Assembly: GCA_036521995.1 (NCBI GenBank)
Contig: DATDGR010000206.1
Coordinates: 1 to 16,594, forward strand
Length of the DNA stretch: 16,594 bases
Reading direction: 5' to 3'
From: Gp13-AA77 sp036521995
GTDB lineage: Bacteria > Acidobacteriota > Terriglobia > UBA7540
The notes beneath the pieces were generated by a model. It saw nothing but the letters and a program-made list of their open reading frames with translations, had not been told where the DNA came from and made no database searches. Each line of letters opens with the position of its first letter. The stretch's first letter is position 1. Position numbers and translations under genes: made by a program. Shown piece after piece: positions 1-8,472 of the stretch.

Positions 1-1
1 G

Positions 2-76
2 GGCCCAAATTGGACCGTGGGCACGGCCGCGACGGCTGCCACGATTTATTTTGCGGCTTTGTTTGGCGGGAGTTAG
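2..76 (+). CDS. C-terminal tail of an unidentified, probably membrane, protein (5' end outside window)
   Basis: An open frame enters from the left edge and ends at a TAG stop at 74-76, giving 24 residues. The end of this tail is hydrophobic (AATAATIYFAALFGG) and looks like the last membrane helix of a larger protein. It is rich in Ala, Thr and Gly and has no charged residues. Nothing else of the gene is visible, so no family can be named. A competing open frame at 10-192 gives a Gly/Arg/His-rich product of no recognisable type and looks spurious. The call rests only on the hydrophobic character and the sensible distance (190 bp) to the next gene. Confidence 0.35.
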   Translation, partial: GPNWTVGTAATAATIYFAALFGGS

Positions 77-167
77 GGGCGAGCGGAAAGGCGAGAGATC
101 GGAACCGCGTGCAATTCCGATACACTCGCGTCAAGGGCCCATGCTCGCAGGAACAGGGCCACGGGCG

Positions 168-185
168 ACTGGTAGTTTTACCAGT
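168..185 (+). promoter_or_regulatory. Perfect 7-bp hairpin in the leader upstream of glgP
   Basis: ACTGGTA, loop GTTT, TACCAGT form an exact inverted repeat about 80 bases before the glgP start. No T-run follows, so it is not a classical terminator of the upstream gene. The rest of the 77-265 gap shows only a weak -10-like TACACT at 121-126 with no convincing -35. The hairpin could be a leader or mRNA-stability element of the operon, or an operator. Confidence 0.35.
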
Positions 186-253
186 GGACTAGACGCGGTG
201 AGGTCCTCCAGAATGGACGCTTAATGGGATCGGAGCGACAGATTCATGCAGAT

Positions 254-260
254 AGGGAGA
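254..260 (+). promoter_or_regulatory. Ribosome binding site deciding the glgP start
   Basis: AGGGAGA lies 5 bases before the ATG at 266. The more upstream in-frame ATG at 224 has no such site, so translation most likely starts at 266. Confidence 0.7.
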
Positions 261-265
261 TTCCA

Positions 266-2776
266 ATGAGTGCAAGTCAAACGGCCAGTTCTCCAGCGGT
301 AACGGAATCCGACACGATGGCCAAACTCCGTCGTCAGTATGGGTGCGGCCCGGTGGAGTTCGCGGGCAGCGGCGACGCCCTCTATGATCGCCATCTCCTG
401 TTCGACAACGTCATCGACTTGGCGGCTGCGGGCCCGCGAGAGCGTTTTGAGGCCTTCGCCCGGGGGGTGCGCGACGTTCTCTCGCAGCGCTGGGTGCTGA
501 CGGAGGACACGTACGCACGCGCCAACCCCAAGCGCGTCTACTATCTCTCCATGGAATTTCTCATCGGCCGCTCGCTGGCCAACAATGTGAAGAACCTTCT
601 ACTCGATCCGCTCGCCAAAGACGTCGTCAGGCAAAAGAACATCGATTGGCCTGAACTGGTTGAACAGGAACCCGACGCGGGCCTGGGCAATGGCGGTCTC
701 GGGCGCCTGGCGGCCTGCTTCCTGGACTCGATGGCCACCATGCAACTCCCGGCCATGGGTTATGGCCTGCGTTACGAATACGGCATTTTCAAGCAATCCA
801 TCCAGGACGGCTGGCAACACGAAGAGCCGGACAACTGGCTACGCCGCCCCGACCCTTGGGAGGTGGCGCGTCCTAACGAGAAGGTGGAAGTGAAGCTGAA
901 CTGCTCGTTCCTGTTCCGAGAGGGAGCGCTTCGGGCCGTGGTGGGCCGCCAGTCGAGCCTGATCGGCGTCCCCTTTGACCGGCCGGTGGTGGGCTACGGC
1001 GGCAAGACCATAAACACGCTCCGTCTCTGGGCGGCGGCCGCGCCCGACTACTTCGACTTTCAGCAATTCAGCGGCGGGCACTTCGTCGCCGCGCTGGCCG
1101 AAAGTCTGGCGGCCGAAACTCTGACGCGGGTCCTGTACCCAGACGACACCACCATCCGCGGGCAGGCGCTGCGGTTTTTGCAGGAGTATTTTCTGGTGGC
1201 CTGCTCGCTGGCCGATCTGGTGCGGCGCTTCCGGCGCAGCAACACCGATTGGAGCACGCTTCCGGAAAAGGCGGCCATCCAGCTCAACGATACGCACCCC
1301 ACCATGGCGGTCCCGGAGTTGATGCGCATTCTGCTGGACGACGCGCACCTGGGGTGGGACGAGGCCTGGGACATTACGCGGAAGACTTTGGCCTATACGA
1401 ACCACACCCTTCTGCCGGAAGCCCTGGAAAAATGGCCGGTGGCCTGGTTTGAGATGGTGGTGCCGCGCCACCTGGAGATCATTTATGAGATTAACCGGCG
1501 CCTGCTCGATGACGTCCGGAGCCGTTATCCCGGCGACGAGGGGCGCGTTCAGCGGGCGAGCCTGATTGAGGAAGGCCCCAACCGGCACGTTCGCATGGCC
1601 AACCTGGCGATCGTCGGCTCGCACAGCACCAACGGGGTGGCCGCCCTGCACTCCGAGTTGCTGCGGACCATGACGGTGAGGGACCTGGCCGAGATGTTTC
1701 CGAAGCGCTTCAACAACAAGACCAACGGCGTAACGCCGCGGCGCTGGCTGCTGCTGGCGAATCCTCCGCTGGCGGGCGCGATCACAGAGGCCATCGGCGA
1801 CGGCTGGATCACAGACCTCGGCGAGCTGCGCAAGCTCAGGGCGCTGGCCGACGACCGGGGTTTTCACGACGCCTTCCGCAAGGCCGAGCGCGAAGCCAAG
1901 TGCCAGTTCGCCGACTGGCTCAAATCGAAATCCGGGCAGACGGTGGACCCAGACACGATCTTCGATTGTCAGGTCAAGCGCATCCACGAATACAAGCGGC
2001 AACTGCTCAATGCGCTGCGCATCGTCGTGCTCTACAACCGGCTGCGCCAGAATCCGAATCTGGCGATGGCTCCGCGGACGTTCCTTTTCGCCGGCAAGGC
2101 GGCGCCCGCCTACCATCTGGCCAAGCTGATCATCAAGTTCATCAACAACCTGGCCGGGACCCTGGACGGCGACCCGGTGGTGCGCGGCCGGCTGAAGGTC
2201 CTGTTCCTGCCGGATTACTGCGTTTCGTTGGCGGAGCGACTGATTCCCGCCAGCGAGGTGTCAAACCAGATCTCGACGGCCGGCTACGAAGCCAGTGGCA
2301 CGAGCAACATGAAATTCATGATGAACGGCGCCCTGACCATCGGCACGCGCGACGGTGCTACGATCGAGATGGCGGAGGAGGCAGGCGAGGAGAATTTCTT
2401 CCTCTTCGGCCTGACGGCCGAACAGGTGGCCAGCAGCCGGGGATGGTATAATCCGCATTGGCACTATGACAACGAGCCGGAGACTCGCGGGGCGCTGGAC
2501 TTGATCTTCTCGGATTACTTCAGCCGTTATGACCCCGGCGTCTTCGCCCCTTTGCGCGACACCTTGCTGACGGGCGGAGACCATTATATGCACCTGGCGG
2601 ACCTGAAATCTTATCTCGAAGCAGACCAGCGGCTGCTGGAGCTGTATTCCGACCCGGACGCCTGGGCGCGCAAGGCTATCCTGAATGTGGCGGGCTCGGG
2701 GAAGTTTTCGAGCGACCGCACGATCGGGGAATACGCAGCCGACATCTGGAAGGCGGAGTCATGCCCGGTAGTTTAG
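266..2776 (+). CDS. glgP: Glycogen/starch/alpha-glucan phosphorylase
   Basis: GlgP is a cytoplasmic, PLP-dependent GT35-family enzyme that splits terminal alpha-1,4 glucose units from glycogen with phosphate, yielding glucose-1-phosphate. The protein has 836 residues from the ATG at 266, a normal length for the family. It carries the N-terminal YLSMEFLIGR block, the GLGNGGLGRLAACFLDS block, the QLNDTHPT and KTNGVTPRRW motifs, the KRIHEYKRQ block, and the PLP site GTSNMKFMMNGALTIGT, with the Schiff-base lysine at about K683. The frame can be extended to an ATG at 224, but the Shine-Dalgarno site supports 266. The last 16 bases overlap pgm, whose product consumes glucose-1-phosphate, so the two are probably translationally coupled. 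It heads the operon and supplies its carbon. A maltodextrin phosphorylase role is possible, since substrate length preference cannot be read from sequence. Confidence 0.95.
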   Translation: MSASQTASSPAVTESDTMAKLRRQYGCGPVEFAGSGDALYDRHLLFDNVIDLAAAGPRERFEAFARGVRDVLSQRWVLTEDTYARANPKRVYYLSMEFLIGRSLANNVKNLLLDPLAKDVVRQKNIDWPELVEQEPDAGLGNGGLGRLAACFLDSMATMQLPAMGYGLRYEYGIFKQSIQDGWQHEEPDNWLRRPDPWEVARPNEKVEVKLNCSFLFREGALRAVVGRQSSLIGVPFDRPVVGYGGKTINTLRLWAAAAPDYFDFQQFSGGHFVAALAESLAAETLTRVLYPDDTTIRGQALRFLQEYFLVACSLADLVRRFRRSNTDWSTLPEKAAIQLNDTHPTMAVPELMRILLDDAHLGWDEAWDITRKTLAYTNHTLLPEALEKWPVAWFEMVVPRHLEIIYEINRRLLDDVRSRYPGDEGRVQRASLIEEGPNRHVRMANLAIVGSHSTNGVAALHSELLRTMTVRDLAEMFPKRFNNKTNGVTPRRWLLLANPPLAGAITEAIGDGWITDLGELRKLRALADDRGFHDAFRKAEREAKCQFADWLKSKSGQTVDPDTIFDCQVKRIHEYKRQLLNALRIVVLYNRLRQNPNLAMAPRTFLFAGKAAPAYHLAKLIIKFINNLAGTLDGDPVVRGRLKVLFLPDYCVSLAERLIPASEVSNQISTAGYEASGTSNMKFMMNGALTIGTRDGATIEMAEEAGEENFFLFGLTAEQVASSRGWYNPHWHYDNEPETRGALDLIFSDYFSRYDPGVFAPLRDTLLTGGDHYMHLADLKSYLEADQRLLELYSDPDAWARKAILNVAGSGKFSSDRTIGEYAADIWKAESCPVV

Positions 2777-4479
2777 GAACCAAGTCCATGGCGAGCGAAC
2801 CGAAGAGCCAGCCGACGATCTCACCGCTCGCAGGTCTGCCGGCCCCGAAAGAGATGCTGGTGGACGTGGCCCGGCTCGAACGGGAGTATTTTGAGCGCTT
2901 GCCTGACCTGAGTGATCCGAACCAGAGGGTCAGCTTCGGGACCAGCGGGCACCGGGGCACTCCGCTGGAAGGCACGTTCACCGAAGCTCATATCCTGGCC
3001 ATCACCCAGGCCATCTGTGATTACCGGCGCAGCGAGGGCACCGACGGCCCGCTCTACATGGGCAAGGACACGCACGCACTGTCCGGCCCCGCCCAGCGCA
3101 CAGCGCTCGAGGTGCTGACGGCCAACGGCGTCGAGACCATCATTCAGCAGGACGACGGCGTGACGCCGACGCCGGTCATCTCCCGAGCCATCCTGGTTTA
3201 CAACCGTGGCCGCCAGCAGCATCTGGCGGACGGCATCGTGATCACACCTTCTCACAACCCGCCGGAGGACGGGGGCTTTAAGTACAACCCGACGAACGGC
3301 GGTCCGGCTGACACCGAGGCGACGGGGTGGGTGGAGGATCGGGCGAATGAGCTACTGCGCGGAGGCAACCGCGGCGTAAAGCGTGTGCCCTTCGACACAG
3401 CGATCAAGGCAGCGACGGTTCGTCAGGAGGATTTCACCCTGCCTTACGTCCGCGACCTGCGGAACGTGGTAGACATGGACGCCATCCGCGCCGCCGGTCT
3501 CAAGCTGGGCGTGGACCCGCTGGGCGGCGCTGCCCGACCCTACTGGGAGCCGATCAACGCCGTCTATCAACTGGACATCACCGTGGTCAATCCGATCATC
3601 GACCCGACCTTCTCATTCATGACGGTCGATCACGACGGCAAGATCCGCATGGATTGTTCCAGCCCCTACGCCATGGCGCGGCTGGTGGGCCTCAAGGATC
3701 AGTATCGGGTAGCGTTCGCCAACGATCCCGACTCCGACCGGCATGGGATCGTTACGCCCTCGGCGGGGTTGATGAATCCCAACCACTACCTGGCGGTTGC
3801 CATCCATTACTTGCTCACAAACCGTCCGCAGTGGCCGGCGCACATCGCCGTCGGCAAGACGCTGGTGAGCAGCAGCATGATTGACAAGGTGGTGCAAAAG
3901 CTTGGCCGCCGGTTGTCCGAGGTTCCGGTCGGCTTCAAGTGGTTCGTGCCGGGGCTGTTCGAGGGCTCCTGTTGCTTTGGCGGCGAGGAGAGTGCAGGGG
4001 CCAGCTTCCTGCGGCGCGACGGCACGGTGTGGACCACCGACAAGGACGGCCCTATCATGGACCTGCTGGCGGCCGAGATCACCGCCCGCACGGGCCGGGA
4101 CCCGGGCGAGCACTATCGCGAACTAACGGCGGAGTTCGGAGCGCCCTATTTCACGCGCATCGACGCGGCGGCGACGCCCGAGCAGAAGGCCAGGCTGGAG
4201 AAACTGTCGCCCGAGGCCGTGAAGGAATCGAGTTTGGCCGGCGAGCCGATCCTTGCCAAGCTGACCCGCGCTCCGGGCAACGACGCCCCGATCGGGGGCT
4301 TGAAAGTTGTGGCCGCCAGCGGCTGGTTTGCGGCCCGGCCCTCCGGCACGGAGAACATCTACAAGATCTACGCGGAGAGCTTCAAGGATCAGCCGCACCT
4401 GAACGCGATTGTGAGCGAGGCCGAGGAAATTGTGAACAACGCGCTGAGCTCCTCGAATCCAGGCCGCCAAGGCGGCTAA
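2761..4479 (+). CDS. pgm: Phosphoglucomutase, alpha-D-glucose phosphate-specific
   Basis: This cytoplasmic alpha-D-phosphohexomutase converts alpha-glucose-1-phosphate to alpha-glucose-6-phosphate through a phosphoserine. All four family loops are present in order: SFGTSGHRGTP near residue 60; the phosphoserine loop TPSHNPPEDGGFKYN with the active serine at about S164; the metal loop DPDSDRHG at about 322-329; and the sugar loop GGEESAG at about 407-413. The phosphate-binding loop RPSGTEN (about 526-532) closes the protein. At 572 residues it resembles the E. coli Pgm type rather than the shorter ManB or GlmM type. The ATG at 2761 overlaps the end of glgP and has AGGCGGAG just upstream. An in-frame ATG at 2788 is an alternative start that would remove nine poorly conserved residues. 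It links glgP to zwf. Confidence 0.95.
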   Translation: MPGSLGTKSMASEPKSQPTISPLAGLPAPKEMLVDVARLEREYFERLPDLSDPNQRVSFGTSGHRGTPLEGTFTEAHILAITQAICDYRRSEGTDGPLYMGKDTHALSGPAQRTALEVLTANGVETIIQQDDGVTPTPVISRAILVYNRGRQQHLADGIVITPSHNPPEDGGFKYNPTNGGPADTEATGWVEDRANELLRGGNRGVKRVPFDTAIKAATVRQEDFTLPYVRDLRNVVDMDAIRAAGLKLGVDPLGGAARPYWEPINAVYQLDITVVNPIIDPTFSFMTVDHDGKIRMDCSSPYAMARLVGLKDQYRVAFANDPDSDRHGIVTPSAGLMNPNHYLAVAIHYLLTNRPQWPAHIAVGKTLVSSSMIDKVVQKLGRRLSEVPVGFKWFVPGLFEGSCCFGGEESAGASFLRRDGTVWTTDKDGPIMDLLAAEITARTGRDPGEHYRELTAEFGAPYFTRIDAAATPEQKARLEKLSPEAVKESSLAGEPILAKLTRAPGNDAPIGGLKVVAASGWFAARPSGTENIYKIYAESFKDQPHLNAIVSEAEEIVNNALSSSNPGRQGG

Positions 4480-4503
4480 AACGAGAGGGACCAACACCCG
4501 GGA

Positions 4504-5184
4504 ATGGGCAAACAGGCAGTGAAGCTGGCTCCGTCAATCCTGGCGGCGGACTTTGCCCGTCTGGGTGAGCAGGTGGCTGAGGCGGAACAGGCGGGGGCGG
4601 ACCGCATCCACGTCGACGTGATGGATGGACACTTCGTCCCTAACCTTTCCATGGGGCCGCCGATCGTGCAGTCGCTGCGGCGGGTGACGCGGCTGCCTCT
4701 GGAGACTCACCTGATGATTTCCGACCCGGACTTCTTTCTGGAAGAGTTTGTCGAGGCGGGCTCGGATTCGTTCCTGGTCCACTGGGAAGGCAACGCTAAT
4801 CTGCACCGCACCGTGCAACGCATCAAGGCGCTAGGCAAACGGGCCGGCGTGGCGATCAACCCGGCAACTCCGGCGTCCGTGCTCGAAGAGATTCTGCAGG
4901 ACGTTGAGCAGGTGCTGGTGATGACGGTCAACCCGGGCTTTGGGCATCAGCATTTTCTGCCCACGACACTGCCTAAGATCCGGCGGGTGCGTCAGATGAT
5001 CGAACAGGTCAAGCCCGGGTGTGACGTGGAGGTGGACGGGGGGATCGATGCCGAAACAGCTCCGCTGGCCGTCGCCGCCGGAGCCAACGTTCTGGTGGCA
5101 GGAACAGCGGTTTTTAGTGAAGGCGAGGGCGTGGCCGCGGCCATGAACCGGCTGCGAGCCAGCGTCAAGCAGTTGGAAAAATAA
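4504..5184 (+). CDS. rpe: Ribulose-phosphate 3-epimerase
   Basis: Rpe is a TIM-barrel metalloenzyme that interconverts ribulose-5-phosphate and xylulose-5-phosphate in the non-oxidative pentose phosphate pathway. It has 226 residues, the usual size. Visible motifs are LAPSILAADFARL at the N terminus, HVDVMDGHFVPN with the catalytic Asp at about D38, THLMI with a metal-ligand His at about H69, MTVNPGFG, and EVDGGI with the second catalytic Asp at about D178. Two small departures from the common consensus are GFGHQHF in place of GFGGQ-F, and VHWEGNANLHRT in place of a VH-E-CPHLHRT type block. Both lie outside the catalytic residues. The gene starts 24 bases after pgm and 42 bases precede gnd. 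The start at 4504 has only a close GGGA behind it, and GAGAGGGA further upstream may serve instead. Confidence 0.95.
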   Translation: MGKQAVKLAPSILAADFARLGEQVAEAEQAGADRIHVDVMDGHFVPNLSMGPPIVQSLRRVTRLPLETHLMISDPDFFLEEFVEAGSDSFLVHWEGNANLHRTVQRIKALGKRAGVAINPATPASVLEEILQDVEQVLVMTVNPGFGHQHFLPTTLPKIRRVRQMIEQVKPGCDVEVDGGIDAETAPLAVAAGANVLVAGTAVFSEGEGVAAAMNRLRASVKQLEK

Positions 5185-5226
5185 CCTCAGCGCGTCGAGC
5201 GTTCGACATTCAGAAAGGAGCGATTC

Positions 5227-6246
5227 ATGCAACTGGGAATGATTGGTCTGGGCCGGATGGGGGCAAACATGGTGCGTCGGCTTCTCGGGGGAGGCCACCA
5301 GTGCGTGGTCTTCGACAGGTCGCCGAAAGCCGTGAACGAGTTGGTGCAGGAGAAGGCGGTGGGAAGTTCCTCGCTGCCGGATTTTGTGAAGGCTCTCGCC
5401 AAACCGCGGGCGGTCTGGCTGATGGTTCCGGCGGCGGTGGTGGACGCAACCATCGCCGATCTGCTGCCGCATCTTGAGGCAGGGGACATTCTGATCGACG
5501 GCGGCAACTCCTATTACGTGGACGATATCCGGCGCGCCCAGGAGTTAGCCACAAAGAAGATCCACTATGTGGATGTGGGAACGAGCGGCGGTGTCTGGGG
5601 CCTGGAGCGAGGCTACTGCATGATGATTGGAGGCGAGCTGGAGGTGGTGCAGCGCCTCGATCCCATCTTCAAGCGGCTGGCGCCCGGCCCGGGCGACATT
5701 CCGCTCACCCCGGGACGCGAAAAGCTGGGGGGCTCGGCCGAAGACGGCTACCTGCATTGCGGTCCCAACGGCGCCGGCCACTTCGTCAAGATGGTGCACA
5801 ACGGCATCGAGTACGGCATCATGGCCGCCTACGCCGAGGGGCTGGGAGTGCTGCACGACGCCAACATCGGCAAACAGGAACACGCCATCGACGCCGAAAC
5901 CACGCCCCTGCGTGACCCCGAGCACTACCAGTACAATCTCAACCTGCGTGACATCGCGGAGGTGTGGCGGCGCGGCAGCGTGATCGCCTCGTGGCTGCTT
6001 GACCTGACGGCCAACGCCTTGGTCAAAGATCCCGCTCTGGCCGGATTCGCGGGCCATGTCTCGGACTCGGGCGAGGGCCGGTGGACGATCAAGGCCGCTA
6101 TCGACGAGGCCGTGCCGGTGCCGGTTCTCTCGGCTGCGCTCTACCAGCGCTTCACCTCGCGCGGTGAGGCGGATTATCAGGACCGGCTGCTATCAGCCAT
6201 GCGCTACGAGTTCGGCGGACATTTGGAGAAAGTCGCGGGTAAATAG
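5227..6246 (+). CDS. gnd: 6-Phosphogluconate dehydrogenase, decarboxylating, short type
   Basis: The enzyme oxidatively decarboxylates 6-phosphogluconate to ribulose-5-phosphate plus CO2, reducing NAD(P)+. At 339 residues it belongs to the short (GntZ/YqeC-like) class and not the roughly 470-residue class. The Rossmann motif GLGRMG is at 7-12. The DGGNSYY block is present, followed by DVGTSGGVWGLERGYCMMIGG-type substrate loop residues. The catalytic stretch HFVKMVHNGIEYG contains K188, H191 and N192. The end of the second beta strand reads FDRS (D30-R31-S32). The Asp resembles NAD-preferring short enzymes, while the Arg-Ser pair resembles the NADP-type NRT/NRS motif, so cofactor choice is ambiguous. 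A clear AGGAG site precedes the ATG. It acts directly downstream of zwf and pgl chemically, but stands before them in the gene order. Confidence 0.94.
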   Translation: MQLGMIGLGRMGANMVRRLLGGGHQCVVFDRSPKAVNELVQEKAVGSSSLPDFVKALAKPRAVWLMVPAAVVDATIADLLPHLEAGDILIDGGNSYYVDDIRRAQELATKKIHYVDVGTSGGVWGLERGYCMMIGGELEVVQRLDPIFKRLAPGPGDIPLTPGREKLGGSAEDGYLHCGPNGAGHFVKMVHNGIEYGIMAAYAEGLGVLHDANIGKQEHAIDAETTPLRDPEHYQYNLNLRDIAEVWRRGSVIASWLLDLTANALVKDPALAGFAGHVSDSGEGRWTIKAAIDEAVPVPVLSAALYQRFTSRGEADYQDRLLSAMRYEFGGHLEKVAGK

Positions 6247-6269
6247 TTGCGCCACAGAAGGAGAGGGCT

Positions 6270-7646
6270 ATGAACCATTCCCAGTCCGACGCCTTGGTCT
6301 TCTTCGGGGCTACGGGGGATCTGGCCTACAAGAAGATATTCCCGGCGCTGCAGGCCATGGTCAAACGGGGTCACCTGAATGTGCCGGTCATCGGTGTGGC
6401 CAAGGCGGGTTGGAATCTCGAACAGCTCCGGGCGCGGGCGCACGACAGCCTCGAGAAGCACGGCGGAGTCGATCCCGCGGCCTTCGACACGCTGAGCGGC
6501 TTGCTGCGCTATGTCGACGGCGACTACAAAGATCCCGCGACCTTTCAGGCGATCCGGAACGAGCTCAAGGGTTCCGAGCGGCCGGCGCATTACCTGGCCA
6601 TCCCGCCCCTGCTGTTCGAAGCGGTGGTGGAGCAGCTCGCGAAATCGGGCTGCGCCCGGGGCGCACGCGTCATTATCGAGAAGCCCTTCGGGAATGACCT
6701 CGCCTCGGCGCGGGAGCTCAACCGCATTCTGCTGGGAACCTTCGATGAATCCGCCATCTTCCGCATCGACCACTATCTGGGAAAACGGCCAGTGCGTAAC
6801 ATGATCCTTTTCCGTTTCGCGAACGCCTTTATGGAGGCGTTCTGGAACCGCACCTACATCGACAGCGTGCAGATCACCATGGCCGAAGACTTCGGCGTTC
6901 AAGGCCGGGGAGCCTTTTATGATCAGACCGGCACCATCCGCGACGTGATCCAGAACCACCTCTTTCAAGTGTTGTGCAACCTGGCCATGGAACCTCCTCC
7001 CAGAACCGACAGTGAATCGATCCGGGACGAGAGGGTCAAGGTGCTCAAGGCGATCCCGGCCCTCGATGTGAAAAATCTTGTCCGCGGGCAGTTCCGGGGC
7101 TACCGCAAAGAGAGTGGGGTGTCGCCGGACTCGAAGGTGGAGACCTTCGCCGCTTTGCAACTCGAAGTCAATTCCTGGCGCTGGAAGGGGGTCCCCTTCT
7201 ACATCCGAGCCGGTAAGTCCCTCCCTGTAACCTGCACGGAGGTCCTGGGCAGGTTCCGTAAGCCTCCCACCGTGATCCGTGAGAGCGCGCTCGAGCGGAA
7301 CTATCTACGGTTCCGAATCAGTCCTGAGGTGGCCATTGCTATCGGCATGATGGTGATGGCTCCAGGGGAGGTGATGGCCGGCCAGATGGCGGAGATGCTG
7401 GCGAGCCGCCATCCCCGGGCCGATGAGATGGATGCCTACGAACGGGTGCTGGGAGACGCTATGGAAGGCGACGCCACCTTGTTTGCCCGGCAGGACTACG
7501 TGGACGAGGCGTGGCGAATCGTCGATCCGGCGCTGAAGGCCGGCACTCCGGTATACGAATACGATCCAGGTACCTGGGGGCCGGCCGAGGTCGACCAGAA
7601 GGTTATGCCCGCCGGAGGCTGGCATAACCCGTCGGGGAGCAGTTAG
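6270..7646 (+). CDS. zwf: Glucose-6-phosphate 1-dehydrogenase
   Basis: Zwf oxidises beta-glucose-6-phosphate to 6-phosphogluconolactone with NAD(P)+, the committed step of the oxidative branch. The dinucleotide motif GATGDLAYKK lies at 13-22, EKPFGND starts at E137, the family signature RIDHYLGK has its substrate-binding block at D167-K172, and IQNHLFQ carries the catalytic His (about H230). It has 458 residues, somewhat shorter than the usual 480-510, but no conserved block appears to be missing. The start is well supported by AAGGAGAGG at 6258-6266, and gnd ends 23 bases upstream. Pgl, the next enzyme of the pathway, follows 35 bases later. NAD versus NADP use cannot be decided from these motifs. 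Confidence 0.95.
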   Translation: MNHSQSDALVFFGATGDLAYKKIFPALQAMVKRGHLNVPVIGVAKAGWNLEQLRARAHDSLEKHGGVDPAAFDTLSGLLRYVDGDYKDPATFQAIRNELKGSERPAHYLAIPPLLFEAVVEQLAKSGCARGARVIIEKPFGNDLASARELNRILLGTFDESAIFRIDHYLGKRPVRNMILFRFANAFMEAFWNRTYIDSVQITMAEDFGVQGRGAFYDQTGTIRDVIQNHLFQVLCNLAMEPPPRTDSESIRDERVKVLKAIPALDVKNLVRGQFRGYRKESGVSPDSKVETFAALQLEVNSWRWKGVPFYIRAGKSLPVTCTEVLGRFRKPPTVIRESALERNYLRFRISPEVAIAIGMMVMAPGEVMAGQMAEMLASRHPRADEMDAYERVLGDAMEGDATLFARQDYVDEAWRIVDPALKAGTPVYEYDPGTWGPAEVDQKVMPAGGWHNPSGSS

Positions 7647-7681
7647 GCCACGTCGCGTGTCACGAGGAGTACAAGCTGCCC

Positions 7682-8380
7682 ATGAAGATTGAAGTACTTG
7701 CGGATGCCGACGCGGTCGCGCAAAGGGCTGCCGCCATCATTGCCGGCGAAGCACGGACAGCCGTGGCCGCGCGAGGCCGCTTCGTCATGGCCGTGAGCGG
7801 CGGCCACACCCCTTGGGTGATGTTACGCGCGCTGGCGGGCGAGCAGGTTCCTTGGGAAGGCGTGCATGTGGTGCAGGTGGACGAGCGCGTGGCGCCGGCG
7901 GGGGACCCGGACCGCAACCTCACCCGCTTGCGTGAAAGCTTGCTTCAACACGCTCCGCTGCCTGCGGATCAGATCCATGCCATGCCGGTCGAATCGCCTG
8001 ACCTGGAGGCCGCAGCGAAGCAATACTCCCTGACTCTCCGGGAGATCGCGGGTGCGCCGCCACTGCTCGACCTCGCCCACTTGGGCCTCGGGCCCGACGG
8101 TCACACCGCTTCCCTGGTGCCCGGAGATCCCGTTCTCGGCGTCACCGACGCTGACGTGGCCCTGACCGGGGTTTACATGGGGAGGCGCCGGATGACGCTG
8201 ACCTATCCCATGCTTAATAGGTCCCGCCAGGTGCTGTGGCTCGTGACCGGGGGTGAGAAGGTAGAAATGTTCGGCCGCCTGCGCGACGGAGATGTATCAA
8301 TCCCGGCCGGACGGGTTCGGCGGGACCAGGCGCTCGTGCTCGCCGACAGCGCAGCGGCCGGACAACCCGGACGGAAGTGA
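7682..8380 (+). CDS. pgl: 6-Phosphogluconolactonase
   Basis: Pgl hydrolyses 6-phosphoglucono-1,5-lactone to 6-phosphogluconate. The 232-residue protein belongs to the DevB/Pgl branch of the NagB-like sugar-phosphate isomerase fold. It shows SGGHTP at 39-44, VDER at 66-69 and the conserved GLGPDGHTASL block at 135-145, where the Asp-Gly-His supplies the catalytic centre. A GAGGAG stretch lies upstream but rather far (about 12 bases) from the ATG, so initiation may depend on coupling with zwf. No other convincing start is visible. A 92-bp gap with no strong promoter or terminator separates it from rpiB. Confidence 0.93.
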   Translation: MKIEVLADADAVAQRAAAIIAGEARTAVAARGRFVMAVSGGHTPWVMLRALAGEQVPWEGVHVVQVDERVAPAGDPDRNLTRLRESLLQHAPLPADQIHAMPVESPDLEAAAKQYSLTLREIAGAPPLLDLAHLGLGPDGHTASLVPGDPVLGVTDADVALTGVYMGRRRMTLTYPMLNRSRQVLWLVTGGEKVEMFGRLRDGDVSIPAGRVRRDQALVLADSAAAGQPGRK

Positions 8381-8472
8381 GATCGCGCGGGCGCCATCTT
8401 TTTATCTCGATGATTACAAAGGGGATGTCTGCGGCCGACCAAAATCCGGCACAGTTCCAATAAGGAGAAGGC

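Noticed and set aside
10..192. 60-residue frame at the left edge
   Set aside because: The product is Gly/Arg/His-rich without motifs and has no ribosome site; the hydrophobic tail in another frame ending at 76 is more protein-like.
224..265. Upstream start for glgP
   Set aside because: The ATG at 224 lacks a ribosome binding site and the extra 14 residues look unlike coding sequence, whereas 266 has AGGGAGA in place.
839..2116. 425-residue open frame on the minus strand inside glgP
   Set aside because: It lies fully antisense to a clearly recognised enzyme. Long antisense frames are expected in GC-rich genes, and its product (His/Arg/Gln-rich) resembles no family.
8381..8472. Promoter or terminator between pgl and rpiB
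   Set aside because: A GC stretch followed by TTTTT is present but no stable stem forms, and CAAAAT at 8440-8445 has no matching -35.
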